Shown one piece after another: positions 25,072-33,244 of a stretch of 64,000 bases of DNA. Made by a program: the position numbers and the translations under genes. This stretch comes from DASSFG01 sp035550375 (GTDB lineage Bacteria; Planctomycetota; Planctomycetia; Pirellulales; JAICIG01), in the NCBI GenBank assembly GCA_035550375.1, contig DASZPH010000143.1, forward strand, positions 1 through 64,000, in the 5' to 3' direction. Each line of letters begins with the position of its first letter. Positions within the stretch are counted from its first letter, which is position 1. The notes under the pieces are model-generated. The model saw only the letters and a program-made list of their open reading frames with translations. It made no database searches and was not told the origin of the DNA.

Positions 25072-26405
25072 CCTTCCGCCGGAAAGGCCGGAATCAGTCC
25101 CTCACGCATCAACGCAAATGTAGCCTGGCGGGCCGTCGATATCGTGCGACGAGCAGTCTCCATCAATTCGTTCCGACTACGGCTCAGATGGGCGACGCCT
25201 TCGCGCTGGGCCTCCATCGCCGTGGCTGCCGCCACCCGTGGATAGATTTCCCATTCATCCATCCGGGGCACGATGCGTTCCGGAGTCAGTTCGCCAGCGG
25301 CCGCGGCGAGCTCGCGCGCGGCGGCGAGCGCCATCCGGTCGCTGATGGTCGTCGCCCGCACGTCGAGCACACCGCGGAAGATCGCGGGGAACCCGAGCGA
25401 GTTATTCACCTGATTTGGAAAGTCGCCACGGCCTGTCGCGACGACCCGCGCACCTGCCTCTTTGGCGTCCTGAGGCCAGATCTCGGGAATCGGATTGGCA
25501 CAAGCGAACACAATGGCGCCCGGCGCCATCTCGCGAATCCATTCAGGACGAAGGATGCCGGGACCGGAAGAAGAGAAAGCGAGACAAACGTCGGCGGCTC
25601 GCAACGCTTCGGCAATCCCGCCCGTCCGTCGTTGGGCGTTGGTGGCCTGACAGATATGCCATTTCTCAGGCAGATTCTCTCGCTGCTCGTCGATATCGCG
25701 CCGGCCAGGGTGCAAGGTTCCGCATCGATCGCAGGCGACGATCTGATCGCGATTGGCCCCCGCGGCGGTCAAGAGCCGGTAGGTGGCAAAATTCGCCGCC
25801 CCGATGCCAATCATGGCGATACGGGCGTTCTCCAAGCGCTTATCAACTACTTTCAAGGCATTGAGCAGCGCCGCCAACACCACGGTGGCCGTCCCCTGTT
25901 GGTCGTCGTGCCAGACAGGAATCGCCGCCTCGCGCCGCAGCCGGTCAAGCACACGGAAGCATGTGGGATGAGCGATGTCCTCAAGATTCACGGCGCCGAA
26001 TGACGGCTCGGTCCATTTGACCGCCTGCACAAGCTCATCGGCACTATGGGTCCGCAAGCAGAGTGGCACCGCATCGACGCCGCCCAGGAATTTGAATAAG
26101 AGTGCTTTGCCTTCCATGACAGGCAGGCCCGCATCGGGTCCAATATTGCCCAACCCGAGGACTCGCGTTCCGTCGGAAACGATGGCGATCGTGTTCCCCT
26201 TGTTCGTGTAGTCGTAAACGAGCGTTGGATCCCGCTGAATCTCTCGGCAGGGTTCCGCGATACCGGGCGTGTACCAGATTGAGAAATCATCAAATCCGCG
26301 CAGCGGGCATTTGGCGATGGTTTGCACTTTGCCGCGGTAAAGGCGGTGTAAGTGCAACGTCTCCTCCGTGCCGACTGCCTTTGCCGTGAGCTTGCCAGGC
26401 GCCAT
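25065..26405 (-). CDS. Malic enzyme (NAD(P)-dependent, short form)
   Basis: A 446-residue decarboxylating malate dehydrogenase. Family marks include FSIWYTPGIAEPCREI, GNTIAIVSDGTRVLGLGNIGP, MEGKALLFKFLGGVDAVPLCL, the catalytic VNLEDIAHPTCF, PVWHDDQQGTATV and the cofactor loop IAMIGIGAANFATYRLL. It lacks the C-terminal phosphotransacetylase-like domain of the long bacterial form. It converts malate to pyruvate and CO2, supplying the pyruvate oxidoreductase encoded immediately downstream. It is the first gene of the five-gene unit; a sigma-54-like promoter lies about 50-65 bp upstream. No clear ribosome site precedes the ATG. Confidence 0.93.
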   Translation of the reverse strand: MAPGKLTAKAVGTEETLHLHRLYRGKVQTIAKCPLRGFDDFSIWYTPGIAEPCREIQRDPTLVYDYTNKGNTIAIVSDGTRVLGLGNIGPDAGLPVMEGKALLFKFLGGVDAVPLCLRTHSADELVQAVKWTEPSFGAVNLEDIAHPTCFRVLDRLRREAAIPVWHDDQQGTATVVLAALLNALKVVDKRLENARIAMIGIGAANFATYRLLTAAGANRDQIVACDRCGTLHPGRRDIDEQRENLPEKWHICQATNAQRRTGGIAEALRAADVCLAFSSSGPGILRPEWIREMAPGAIVFACANPIPEIWPQDAKEAGARVVATGRGDFPNQVNNSLGFPAIFRGVLDVRATTISDRMALAAARELAAAAGELTPERIVPRMDEWEIYPRVAAATAMEAQREGVAHLSRSRNELMETARRTISTARQATFALMREGLIPAFPAEGC

Positions 26406-26454
26406 GTGGCATCACCGTTCAGAGTGGTCTTCGTCATAGTCGTCTGCGAGTAAC

Positions 26455-26469
26455 GCAAGTCACATACCA
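26455..26469 (-). promoter_or_regulatory. Putative sigma-54 promoter of the malate-to-acetate operon
   Basis: Minus strand TGGTATGTGACTTGC: TGG, perfect TTGC and GG-N10-GC spacing, with TA in place of CA in the -24 core. Transcription would begin near 26443, 38 bp before the ATG at 26405. Confidence 0.42.
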
Positions 26470-26587
26470 GGATGGCAGTGTGGGCCTTGGCGATGCCACC
26501 CGGTTGCCGTACCCCAATAAATACAAGAGGTCCGAGCGTAACCACGGCTTTGGTCATCCGCGAAGTGTGACAAGCTGCCGACGGCGA

Positions 26588-26603
26588 TGAGCGATTTCGC
26601 ACA
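26588..26603. promoter_or_regulatory. Putative sigma-54 activator site (UAS), TGAGCG-N4-CGCACA
   Basis: It fits the consensus dyad fully. It lies about 125 bp upstream of the malic enzyme promoter and about 60 bp upstream of the universal stress protein promoter. Confidence 0.5.
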
Positions 26604-26653
26604 TTACCACCGAAGACCAATGCCAATCACGCAAAGTTTCTGACCGATCTCCG

Positions 26654-26669
26654 TGGCCCAGCATTCGCA
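26654..26669 (+). promoter_or_regulatory. Putative sigma-54 promoter of the universal stress protein gene
   Basis: TGGCCCAGCATTCGCA: TGGC and GCA with GG-N10-GC spacing, and one mismatch in each core. The transcription start would be near 26680. Confidence 0.35.
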
Positions 26670-26726
26670 AGAGGTAGGTCCTCTCAACAAGCGGATGCTA
26701 AATGACATTCATCCCGAGGCGGCGAG

Positions 26727-27719
26727 ATGTCCGAATTGAAGAAAATCCTGGTCGGTGTCGATTTGCTGCAATCACGGCGGGGCAACTTGTCGGCGCCGGT
26801 GATGGAAGCGACCAAGCAGGCGCTCGGTCTGGCTGAACGAGTGTCGGGCGAGGTGATGTTCCTTGCGGCGATCGAACTGCCGGACGATGGGGATCTCTAT
26901 TCGCCCTTGCTCAATCGCCGTCGGATTGCGGGAGAAATCGAGACTTCCGCTCGTGAGGCGTTGAAGAAGCTGGTCGAGCAAGCTACCGCACGGGGCGTCC
27001 GCGCCACAAGCAAATTCGCCCACGGTCGAGGCTGGATCGAGCTCACACGCGAAGCCGTCACGGGCCAACACGACCTGGTGATTGTCGGTTCGCGCCATAG
27101 CGGCACGATGCACCGCATGCTGTTCGGCAGCACTGCCATTAAGCTCCTGCACAATTGCCCGAGTCCGGTTTGGGTGGCGAAGCCCGAGCCGCATCCTTCC
27201 CCAGCGAATCTTCTGGTGGCCAGTGATTTCAGCGAGGCGAGCACGGAAGCCCTGCGGTTGGCCCTGCTTCTCGCGTCAGGCACCGGGGCGAAGGTTCATC
27301 TCATTCACGTGCTCGAACGCCCGTACATTGACCTTTGGGAGGCCGGTCTGTTTGAAGCGCCGCACGAAGAGCTAAGCCACGCAGAAGACGGGGGCGTTGC
27401 CGAAAGCCGCCTGAAAGAGCAGCTCAGCCAGGTCGGGCAGGCCGTTGGTCCCAGCGTCGAGATTTCGGTCGTGGAGTATCCCTCGGTGGCCGACTTTGGA
27501 ATCCTGCAGTACATCGGCGATCATCAGATCGATCTGTTGCTGCTGGGAACAACGGCTCGCCGCGGCATCGCGGGATTCTTTTTAGGCAACACGGCCGAAC
27601 GGTTGTTGACGACGTTGCCTTGCTCGCTTGTGGCGGTGAAGCCCGCCGGCTTCGTTTGCCCCGTGCGTTTGGAACCGCATCCTTCCGCCGCCACCTCGCT
27701 GGTTTTAGGACTGGATTGA
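26727..27719 (+). CDS. Tandem universal stress protein (UspA family)
   Basis: A 330-residue protein made of two Usp domains (about 1-150 and 155-310). The first has KKILVGVDLLQS and DLVIVGSRHSGTMHRMLFGSTAIKLLHNCPSPVWV, the second NLLVASDFSEASTEALRLALLL and IDLLLLGTTARRGIAGFFLGNTAERLLTTLPCSLVAVKP. The G-x2-G-x9-G-(S/T) pattern in both domains suggests ATP binding. Such proteins accumulate in stress, stationary phase or low oxygen. The gene is divergent from the malic enzyme operon and shares its activator-type site. The end is 3 bp from the convergent gene. Confidence 0.93.
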   Translation: MSELKKILVGVDLLQSRRGNLSAPVMEATKQALGLAERVSGEVMFLAAIELPDDGDLYSPLLNRRRIAGEIETSAREALKKLVEQATARGVRATSKFAHGRGWIELTREAVTGQHDLVIVGSRHSGTMHRMLFGSTAIKLLHNCPSPVWVAKPEPHPSPANLLVASDFSEASTEALRLALLLASGTGAKVHLIHVLERPYIDLWEAGLFEAPHEELSHAEDGGVAESRLKEQLSQVGQAVGPSVEISVVEYPSVADFGILQYIGDHQIDLLLLGTTARRGIAGFFLGNTAERLLTTLPCSLVAVKPAGFVCPVRLEPHPSAATSLVLGLD

Positions 27720-27722
27720 CGC

Positions 27723-28211
27723 TCACCGCTCAGGGGTGGGCGCTGGTGTCTGTTCCATCTGGCGTCGGTGCTCGTTCAGATAAGTTTCGGCCTCGAGCCG
27801 GTTGGCGAAGCGTTTGGCAGCATGCGTGGTCGACTCCCAATGCTCGCCGCTCCAACAGCTGTCCCAGAGAGGGATGCCGGGCGACGGCGAGCTGAATCCC
27901 GTCGTTCCGCGATGGGCGAGCACGTGCAGGCCTTTGACGAGCACCCAGTGATGATCAACGCGAACCGCGTCGATGCTCGCATGCGGTCCGGCACCTTGGT
28001 CGGCCACCTTTTCCACAAATTGCTCTGGCAGCATGACGCCCGAGTGACCACTTTCGTAATACGCCTCCCCAGGAGGAAACGTTCCTTCCGGAGGCGTCCA
28101 GGGTGACGTGCCGGTCGTTTCGACGCGGCCCTTGCCGCCACCGGGCAGCCCCAGATCTTCTTCGTGACCGAGTTGCCGTACGACCTCTTGTTTTTCTCTC
28201 TCGTTGGCCAT
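27723..28211 (-). CDS. Hypothetical protein, 162 residues
   Basis: Unrecognised soluble protein. The start MANEREKQEVVRQLGHEEDLG is chosen because AGGAG lies 8 bp upstream, although the frame is open further back. A Gly/Pro-rich N-terminal part (LPGGGKGRVETTGTSPWTPPEG) is followed by a mixed region with HHWVLVKGLHVLAHRG and WDSCWSGEHWESTTHAAKRFANRLEAETYLNEHRRQ, the last resembling the tail helix of small DUF2188-like domains. It is divergent from the THUMP gene and expressed from one of two fully overlapping sigma-54-like promoters. Confidence 0.65.
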   Translation of the reverse strand: MANEREKQEVVRQLGHEEDLGLPGGGKGRVETTGTSPWTPPEGTFPPGEAYYESGHSGVMLPEQFVEKVADQGAGPHASIDAVRVDHHWVLVKGLHVLAHRGTTGFSSPSPGIPLWDSCWSGEHWESTTHAAKRFANRLEAETYLNEHRRQMEQTPAPTPER

Positions 28212-28257
28212 CTTGTGTCTCCTGCTTAAGCGTCCTTTTGCGCGGGCGCGCTGGTTG

Positions 28258-28273
28258 TGGCAACTAAGTTGCA
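28258..28273 (+). promoter_or_regulatory. Putative sigma-54 promoter of the THUMP-Lon unit
   Basis: TGGCAACTAAGTTGCA: TGGCA and TTGCA with GG-N10-GC spacing. It shares its -12 GC pair with a minus-strand promoter at 28271-28285, so the two cannot be occupied at once. The start would be near 28284. Confidence 0.5.
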
Positions 28274-28285
28274 ATCGAGATGCCG
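28271..28285 (-). promoter_or_regulatory. Putative sigma-54 promoter of the 162-residue protein gene
   Basis: Minus strand CGGCATCTCGATTGC: GGCA and perfect TTGC, GG-N10-GC spacing. The start would be near 28259, 48 bp before the ATG at 28211. Confidence 0.5.
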
Positions 28286-28328
28286 CCAGTCCGAAACTGA
28301 CCAGAAGCCTCGAAAGGCGTTGTTGTCG

Positions 28329-28344
28329 TGTGCGGTATCGCACG
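28329..28344. promoter_or_regulatory. Putative sigma-54 activator site (UAS), TGTGCG-N4-CGCACG
   Basis: The most symmetric copy of the dyad. It lies about 50 bp upstream of the minus-strand promoter and just downstream of the plus-strand start, within the predicted leader of the THUMP gene. Confidence 0.48.
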
Positions 28345-28389
28345 ATGTTGCCGTTTTCGCCCACATGGACGATCGCTGAGGTTGCACCA

Positions 28390-28929
28390 ATGAAGGACTG
28401 GAACGTCGTCGTCATCGTCGCGCAAGACCACTTCAAGGCGGCATGTCGCCTGCTGGAACCGCTCGGGCCGGTCAAGCGGACCCATTTCTACAACACGCTG
28501 GTGATGAGAGTCGAAGACGTGCGCGCGTTTCTCGAAACCTTACGCGAGTGGATGGCCACCTATCCGGACACCACAGAGGCCCTGGCTCGCGTGGCACCGG
28601 TCACCTCGCGGTTCGAGTTTGCGTCGGCTGAGGAGTTCGAACAGCAGGCGCAGAAAATCCTGTCAAGTTACGTGCCGCAACTGGCGGGCAAGCGATTTCA
28701 CGTTCGCCTACACCGCCGCGACCGGAAATCGACCATCGCGAGATCGGCGGAAGAGCGACTCCTCGGAGAAATGCTGTTCGAGGCACTGGCTGACAGCGCA
28801 CAATCGGGGCAAGTCGACTTTTCGGATCCAGATGCGGTGGTCGACGTGGAAACCGTCGACCAGCAGGCCGGGATGGCGATCTGGACGCGTGAGGAACTAA
28901 AACGGTATCCCTTCCTGAATCCGGATTGA
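28390..28929 (+). CDS. THUMP-domain protein (stand-alone)
   Basis: A 179-residue protein. The C-terminal half resembles a THUMP RNA-binding domain: FASAEEFEQQAQKIL, FHVRLHRRDRKS, SAEERLLGEMLFEAL and VDFSDPDAVVDVETVDQQAGMAIW. THUMP domains deliver tRNA modification enzymes to tRNA, but no catalytic domain is attached here. The N-terminal part (MKDWNVVVIVAQDHFKAACRLLEPLGPVKRTHFYNTL) resembles the lead-in of Tan1-like adaptor proteins. It may be an RNA-binding adaptor. The ATG follows GAGGTTGCACC. It begins a unit with the Lon-type protease and a Usp-like protein. Confidence 0.72.
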   Translation: MKDWNVVVIVAQDHFKAACRLLEPLGPVKRTHFYNTLVMRVEDVRAFLETLREWMATYPDTTEALARVAPVTSRFEFASAEEFEQQAQKILSSYVPQLAGKRFHVRLHRRDRKSTIARSAEERLLGEMLFEALADSAQSGQVDFSDPDAVVDVETVDQQAGMAIWTREELKRYPFLNPD

Positions 28930-29029
28930 AATCCGGCCGCCCGACATGCAAGATCTTCGCATCGAACACGCTCGGCGACCGGACGCTACGTCGGGCAGCC
29001 TGGATTGCGACAAGTGTGGAAACCATCAA

Positions 29030-31462
29030 ATGCACGCACCGCCTGACCCGCGCAGCCTCGCGGCGCTCGAAGCGAGACGCCTCCGCTGGCATTGCGACCC
29101 CGCCCAGTTCACCTTCAACAGCACTGATGAGTTGGAAGACCTCGCCGACATTCTCGGTCAGCAGCGCGCCCTGGAGGCCATTCGATTCAGTGTGGGAATC
29201 CGCCGCGAAGGCTATCACCTCTATGTGCAAGGTCCGCCGGGCATTGGCAAACGAACCGTCGTGCAGCAGATACTCAAGCAACGGGGCGCCGCGGAAGCCA
29301 AGCCGAGCGATTGGTGCTACGTCAACAATTTCGGCGATCCCCAGAAACCGCTCCTGCTACAACTGCCTGCCGGCCGCGGCAGCCGGCTGCGCGAAGAGAT
29401 GACCGGGCTCGTCGACGACTTGCGGACCGCTGTCCCGGCCGCGCTGCAAAGCGAGGAGCATCGCACCCGCTTGCAGGAGGTGGAGCGCGAGTTCGAATCG
29501 CAACACGAGCGCGCCTTCAAAGAATTGGAAGACAAGGCCGAAGCTCAGGGGGTTAAGTTGTTGCGCACTCCGACCGGTTTCGCCATGGCTCCGCTGCACA
29601 ACGGCGAAGTGGTAGGCCCGGAAGAATTCGAGAAGCTGACCGACGACGAAAAACGCCGCATCGAGCAGGTTGTGGCTGTCCTGCAGGAAGAATTGCGGCA
29701 GGTGATCGAGCAGGTTCCCAAATGGCGCAAGGAGGCAATTGACAAGGTCAAAGAGCTGACGCGCGAGACAACAAGGTTCGCGATCCGGCACCTGCTTGAC
29801 CGGGTCAAGCAGTCGAACTCCGATCTGCCCGACGTGCTGCGCTACCTCGATGCGGTGGAGCGAGATGTGCTTGCCCATTCGGGCGAGCTGCACGCCTCAG
29901 AGGAGGCGCCGCCGGCCATTCTCGGCATGCCGCTCGAGCGGCGTCCCTTCTTGCGGCGATACCAGCTCAACCTCTTGGTCGATAACGCCCAAACGGCCGG
30001 CGCACCGGTGGTCTACGAAGACCATCCCACTTACCAGAACCTGATCGGGCGCGTCGAGCACATTTCGGAAATGGGCGCGCTGGTGACCGACTTCAACCTC
30101 ATCAAACCGGGCGCGCTGCACAGGGCTAACGGGGGCTACCTGATAATCGACATGCTCAATCTGCTGGCGCAGCCGTATGCTTGGGAAGGTTTGAAGCGCG
30201 CGTTGCACTCGCACGACATTCGCATTGAATCGCTGGGCCAAGCCTTGAGTCTGACGAGCACGGTGTCGCTTGAGCCGCAACCGGTTCCGCTCGACATCAA
30301 GATCGTCCTGATCGGCGACCGCTTGCTATACTACTTGCTCTTTCAGTACGATCCCGACTTCGCCGAGTTATTCAAGGTCGGGGCCGACTTCGACGACCAG
30401 ATCGACCGCAACGGCGACAATTGCCGGCTTTACGCCCGGTTGGTGGCCACGCTGGTCCATCGTGAGAAACTGCGTCCCTTCGACCCCACCGGTGTGGCCT
30501 GCGTCTTGGAGCACGCGGCCCGGCTTGCCGGCGACGCAGAGAAACTTTCGATCCATCTGCGCTCGGTGGTCGATCTCGTCAGCGAGGCCGACTACTGGGC
30601 CTCGCAGCAGGGCTCGCCGCAAGTTACGGAATCCCACGTCGAACGGGCGATCGACGAGCAAATTCATCGGGCCGACCGACTCCGCCAGCGCGTCCACGAA
30701 GAGATCGCACGCGGCACCCTGCTGATCGACACCGAAGGGGCGAAGGTCGGACAGGTGAACGGACTGTCGGTCATTGACCTGGGGAATTTTGCCTTTGGTC
30801 ATCCTTCGCGCGTGACGGCCACGGTACGGCTGGGCAAGGGCGATGTCATTGACATCGAGCGCGAAGTGAAGCTGGGCGGGGCGATCCACTCCAAAGGCGT
30901 GCTGATCCTGGGCAGCTTCCTCGCGTCTCGCTACGCGAGGAAGCATCCGCTCTCACTTTCGGCCAGCCTCGTCTTCGAGCAGTCGTACGGCATGGTGGAC
31001 GGCGACAGCGCGTCAGTCGGCGAACTCTGCGCGCTTGCGTCGGCCCTCGCCGAAGTCCCCCTCAAGCAGTCGCTGGCGATCACCGGTTCAGTCAACCAAC
31101 ACGGCCAGGTGCAGGCGATCGGGGGCGTGAACGAGAAGATCGAGGGATTCTTTGATGTCTGCGCGGCGCGGGGCCTCACCGGCGAGCAGGGAGTGATCAT
31201 TCCCGCCTCGAACGTGAAGCACCTCATGCTCCGCAAAGAGGTGGTCGCCGCGGCCGCGGCCGGTCGCTTTCGCGTCTACGCGGTAGATACGATCGATGAG
31301 GCCGTGACCCTTTTGACGGGGATGCCCGCGGGCGAGCGCGCTGAAGCTGGCGACTATCCACCCGGCAGCGTCAACCGGCTGGTCGAGGATAGGCTGGTCG
31401 CGTTTTCCGGCCTGCGACAGAAGTTCGCCGAGCCCTCGAAGAGTGAGGCACAGCATGACTGA
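29030..31462 (+). CDS. LonB/LonC-type ATP-dependent protease
   Basis: About 810 residues. The N-terminal LRWHCDPAQFTFNSTDELEDLADILGQQRALEAIRF and the P-loop YVQGPPGIGKRTVVQQIL open an AAA+ domain interrupted by a long helical insertion (about residues 120-260). The second half contains IMADMLNLLAQPYAWEGLKRAL-like AAA+ elements and a C-terminal S16 Lon protease domain with the catalytic Ser in DGDSASVGELCALASALAE and Lys in GGVNEKIEGFFDVC. It would degrade damaged or regulatory proteins in an ATP-dependent way. An ATG 28 codons upstream (28946) is an alternative start. The Usp-like gene overlaps its end by 8 bp. Confidence 0.9.
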   Translation: MHAPPDPRSLAALEARRLRWHCDPAQFTFNSTDELEDLADILGQQRALEAIRFSVGIRREGYHLYVQGPPGIGKRTVVQQILKQRGAAEAKPSDWCYVNNFGDPQKPLLLQLPAGRGSRLREEMTGLVDDLRTAVPAALQSEEHRTRLQEVEREFESQHERAFKELEDKAEAQGVKLLRTPTGFAMAPLHNGEVVGPEEFEKLTDDEKRRIEQVVAVLQEELRQVIEQVPKWRKEAIDKVKELTRETTRFAIRHLLDRVKQSNSDLPDVLRYLDAVERDVLAHSGELHASEEAPPAILGMPLERRPFLRRYQLNLLVDNAQTAGAPVVYEDHPTYQNLIGRVEHISEMGALVTDFNLIKPGALHRANGGYLIIDMLNLLAQPYAWEGLKRALHSHDIRIESLGQALSLTSTVSLEPQPVPLDIKIVLIGDRLLYYLLFQYDPDFAELFKVGADFDDQIDRNGDNCRLYARLVATLVHREKLRPFDPTGVACVLEHAARLAGDAEKLSIHLRSVVDLVSEADYWASQQGSPQVTESHVERAIDEQIHRADRLRQRVHEEIARGTLLIDTEGAKVGQVNGLSVIDLGNFAFGHPSRVTATVRLGKGDVIDIEREVKLGGAIHSKGVLILGSFLASRYARKHPLSLSASLVFEQSYGMVDGDSASVGELCALASALAEVPLKQSLAITGSVNQHGQVQAIGGVNEKIEGFFDVCAARGLTGEQGVIIPASNVKHLMLRKEVVAAAAAGRFRVYAVDTIDEAVTLLTGMPAGERAEAGDYPPGSVNRLVEDRLVAFSGLRQKFAEPSKSEAQHD

Positions 31463-32234
31463 ACAGCCGGGCGCCGCTTCGACGGGGCGCGTGCTGGTGG
31501 TGGTGGACTCCGCCGCGGAGGCCGAAAGCGCCATTCAGGCGGCCGCCAGGCTGGCGGCCGACCTAAGCGCAGAGCTGTCGGGCCTTTTCGTTGAGAACGC
31601 GGATCTCATCCGGCTGGCCGATTTGCCGTTCGCCGCGGAGATCGCTACCAGCCCTCCCATGTTGCGACGTCTCGACCGGGAGCTACTCCAGCGCACCTTG
31701 CGGGCGCAGGCCGAACAAGCCCGCCGTACCTTGGCCGAGGCGGCGAGCTCTCTTCGCGTGCAGTGGTCCTTTCAGGTGGCGCGCGGCCACTCGACCGAGA
31801 TCGCGTTGACTGCCGCAGGCCAGCTAGATTTGTTGATGATTCGACTTGCCGGCCGCCAGCCCCGCCGGCCGATTGGTGCGCCTCAGCGAGCGCTGGGGGT
31901 GACCATGGTTGTGTTGGATGCGACCCCCTCGGCCGAACGCACGTTAGAAACGGCTTTGTCTGCGGCAAGCGGCGGTCGCCTGGTTGTCCTCTTCGCTGCC
32001 GCCTCGCGGGGGGCAGCCACGATACGCGAGCGACTTGCCGAGCTGCTCGCACGCGTCGCACCTAAGGCCATCCTGCAAGAGAGACCAGCTCGCGACGTGA
32101 ACGACCTTCTGCAAGCGGCGGACCAGGGGCGAGTCGGGCTGCTCGTCATAAGTCGCGCCAACCTACTACTGACGGAAACAAATGTGCGGCTGCTTGCCGC
32201 GAACCTCGATTGTCCGCTCCTTCTTGTCGGTTAA
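31455..32234 (+). CDS. Universal-stress-protein-like protein
   Basis: A 259-residue protein that looks like two degenerate Usp domains. The N-terminal GRVLVVVDSAAEAESAIQAAARLAADLSAELSGLFVENADLIRLADLPF is Usp-like. The second half (TMVVLDATPSAERTLETALSAASGGRLVVLFAA ... GLLVISRANLLLTETNVRLLAANLDCPLLLVG) lacks the Gly-rich ATP-binding loop, so nucleotide binding is doubtful. Its ATG overlaps the Lon gene by 8 bp, pointing to coupled synthesis and perhaps a role as a Lon partner. Confidence 0.78.
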   Translation: MTEQPGAASTGRVLVVVDSAAEAESAIQAAARLAADLSAELSGLFVENADLIRLADLPFAAEIATSPPMLRRLDRELLQRTLRAQAEQARRTLAEAASSLRVQWSFQVARGHSTEIALTAAGQLDLLMIRLAGRQPRRPIGAPQRALGVTMVVLDATPSAERTLETALSAASGGRLVVLFAAASRGAATIRERLAELLARVAPKAILQERPARDVNDLLQAADQGRVGLLVISRANLLLTETNVRLLAANLDCPLLLVG

Positions 32235-32354
32235 AGGATGGATGGCATAAGCGTGTTGCTGGTGAGGATCTGCCGAAGAGGTTGGTGATAAACTGCCCTT
32301 ATCACTACCCGCAAGATCGGCAAGCTAGCAGGTTTCACGCCCTACTCGGGGCGG

Positions 32355-33104
32355 GTGCGTCGGGTTTCGCGGTACACCGGGTTTGCCGCACCGCTCTGGC
32401 GCGGTCTAAAGGCCGGGAGATGGACGATCGGCACGCGCATCAAGTCTGCGGAGGAAGTGGTTGTCCTGGTTCATGGACTGGGCACGAATGGCCAGTTGCT
32501 GATGTGGCGGCTCGCTAAGCGGTTGAAGCGGGCAGGATACCGCCCGATCATTTGGTCATATCCAAGCTTCCTGTGCCCGATCGAGAAGAACGGCGGGAAG
32601 CTGCTGGAAAGGCTCACCGAGCTTGACGCCGACCCATCCGTCGCCCGCATTCATCTCGTGACGCACAGCATGGGTGGAATCGTCGCGCGATATGCGCTGT
32701 ACCGTCATCGGCCGGCGAAGATCGGCCGTTTTGTCATGATGGCCCCACCCAACCAGGGCTCTGACCTGGCGACGCTCTTCGGTCCAGTGCTGCGCTGGTG
32801 CTTTCCCGCCATCGATCAACTCGCGGCGAGGCCCGGAAGCTTTGTCAATTGTCTGCCGAAGTTGGAGGGGGTCGAAATCGGAATCATCGACGCGAGTGCT
32901 GATTTTCTGGTGGGCCGAGGCAAGACGTTCCTGGCGTGCCAACGCGACCACATCGTGTTGCCGGCCACCCACACCCTGCTGGCCTTCCAGCGCCGCGTGG
33001 GCGATGAGGTTTTGCACTTCTTGGCTTCTGGGTGCTTTTCGGTGTCGGCGACGCGGGCGTCGTGCCCCGACACAGACAGTGGGACTGATCGTCGACAATC
33101 ATGA
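32355..33104 (+). CDS. Alpha/beta-hydrolase, lipase-like
   Basis: A 249-residue alpha/beta-hydrolase. VVVLVHGLGTNGQLLMWRLAKRL is the oxyanion-hole strand and HLVTHSMGGIVARYAL carries the nucleophile Ser in GHSMG-like context (here T-H-S-M-G-G). IIDASADFLVG supplies the likely Asp and RDHIVLPATHTLLAF the His. It resembles triacylglycerol lipase and PGAP1-like esterases. No signal peptide is visible. The GTG start at 32355 has no clear ribosome site and is uncertain. The last 20 residues after the His look like read-through into intergenic sequence. Confidence 0.8.
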   Translation: MRRVSRYTGFAAPLWRGLKAGRWTIGTRIKSAEEVVVLVHGLGTNGQLLMWRLAKRLKRAGYRPIIWSYPSFLCPIEKNGGKLLERLTELDADPSVARIHLVTHSMGGIVARYALYRHRPAKIGRFVMMAPPNQGSDLATLFGPVLRWCFPAIDQLAARPGSFVNCLPKLEGVEIGIIDASADFLVGRGKTFLACQRDHIVLPATHTLLAFQRRVGDEVLHFLASGCFSVSATRASCPDTDSGTDRRQS

Positions 33105-33172
33105 CAAATGCCAAGCCAGGTCACGACTATCATGCTGGGCGGCGCGGTGTTCTTTCGCTGTCAGAGAGACGG

Positions 33173-33235
33173 TCAATAAGCCATGCCCCTGCGGAAACGG
33201 CAAGAAGTACAAACGCGCAACCTCCCGCCGTTTGT
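33173..33235 (+). pseudogene. Degenerate SEC-C metal-binding motif remnant
   Basis: The frame reads VNKPCPCGNGKKYKRATSRR, close to the SEC-C consensus PCPCGSGKKYKKCCG found at the C-terminus of SecA and in many small proteins. The last two Cys/His ligands are replaced by Ala-Thr, and no start codon with ribosome site or complete host gene surrounds it. It is probably the relic of a small SEC-C protein or of a SecA-like tail, squeezed between convergent genes. Confidence 0.5.
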
Positions 33236-33244
33236 CTGATTTCG

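Larger units (their letters stand above)
26406..26726. other. Divergent intergenic region between malic enzyme and a stress protein
   Basis: No gene is supported. It holds a minus-strand sigma-54-like promoter (26455-26469), a near-perfect activator dyad (26588-26603) and a plus-strand sigma-54-like promoter (26654-26669), an arrangement repeated in other divergent regions of the window. Confidence 0.55.
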
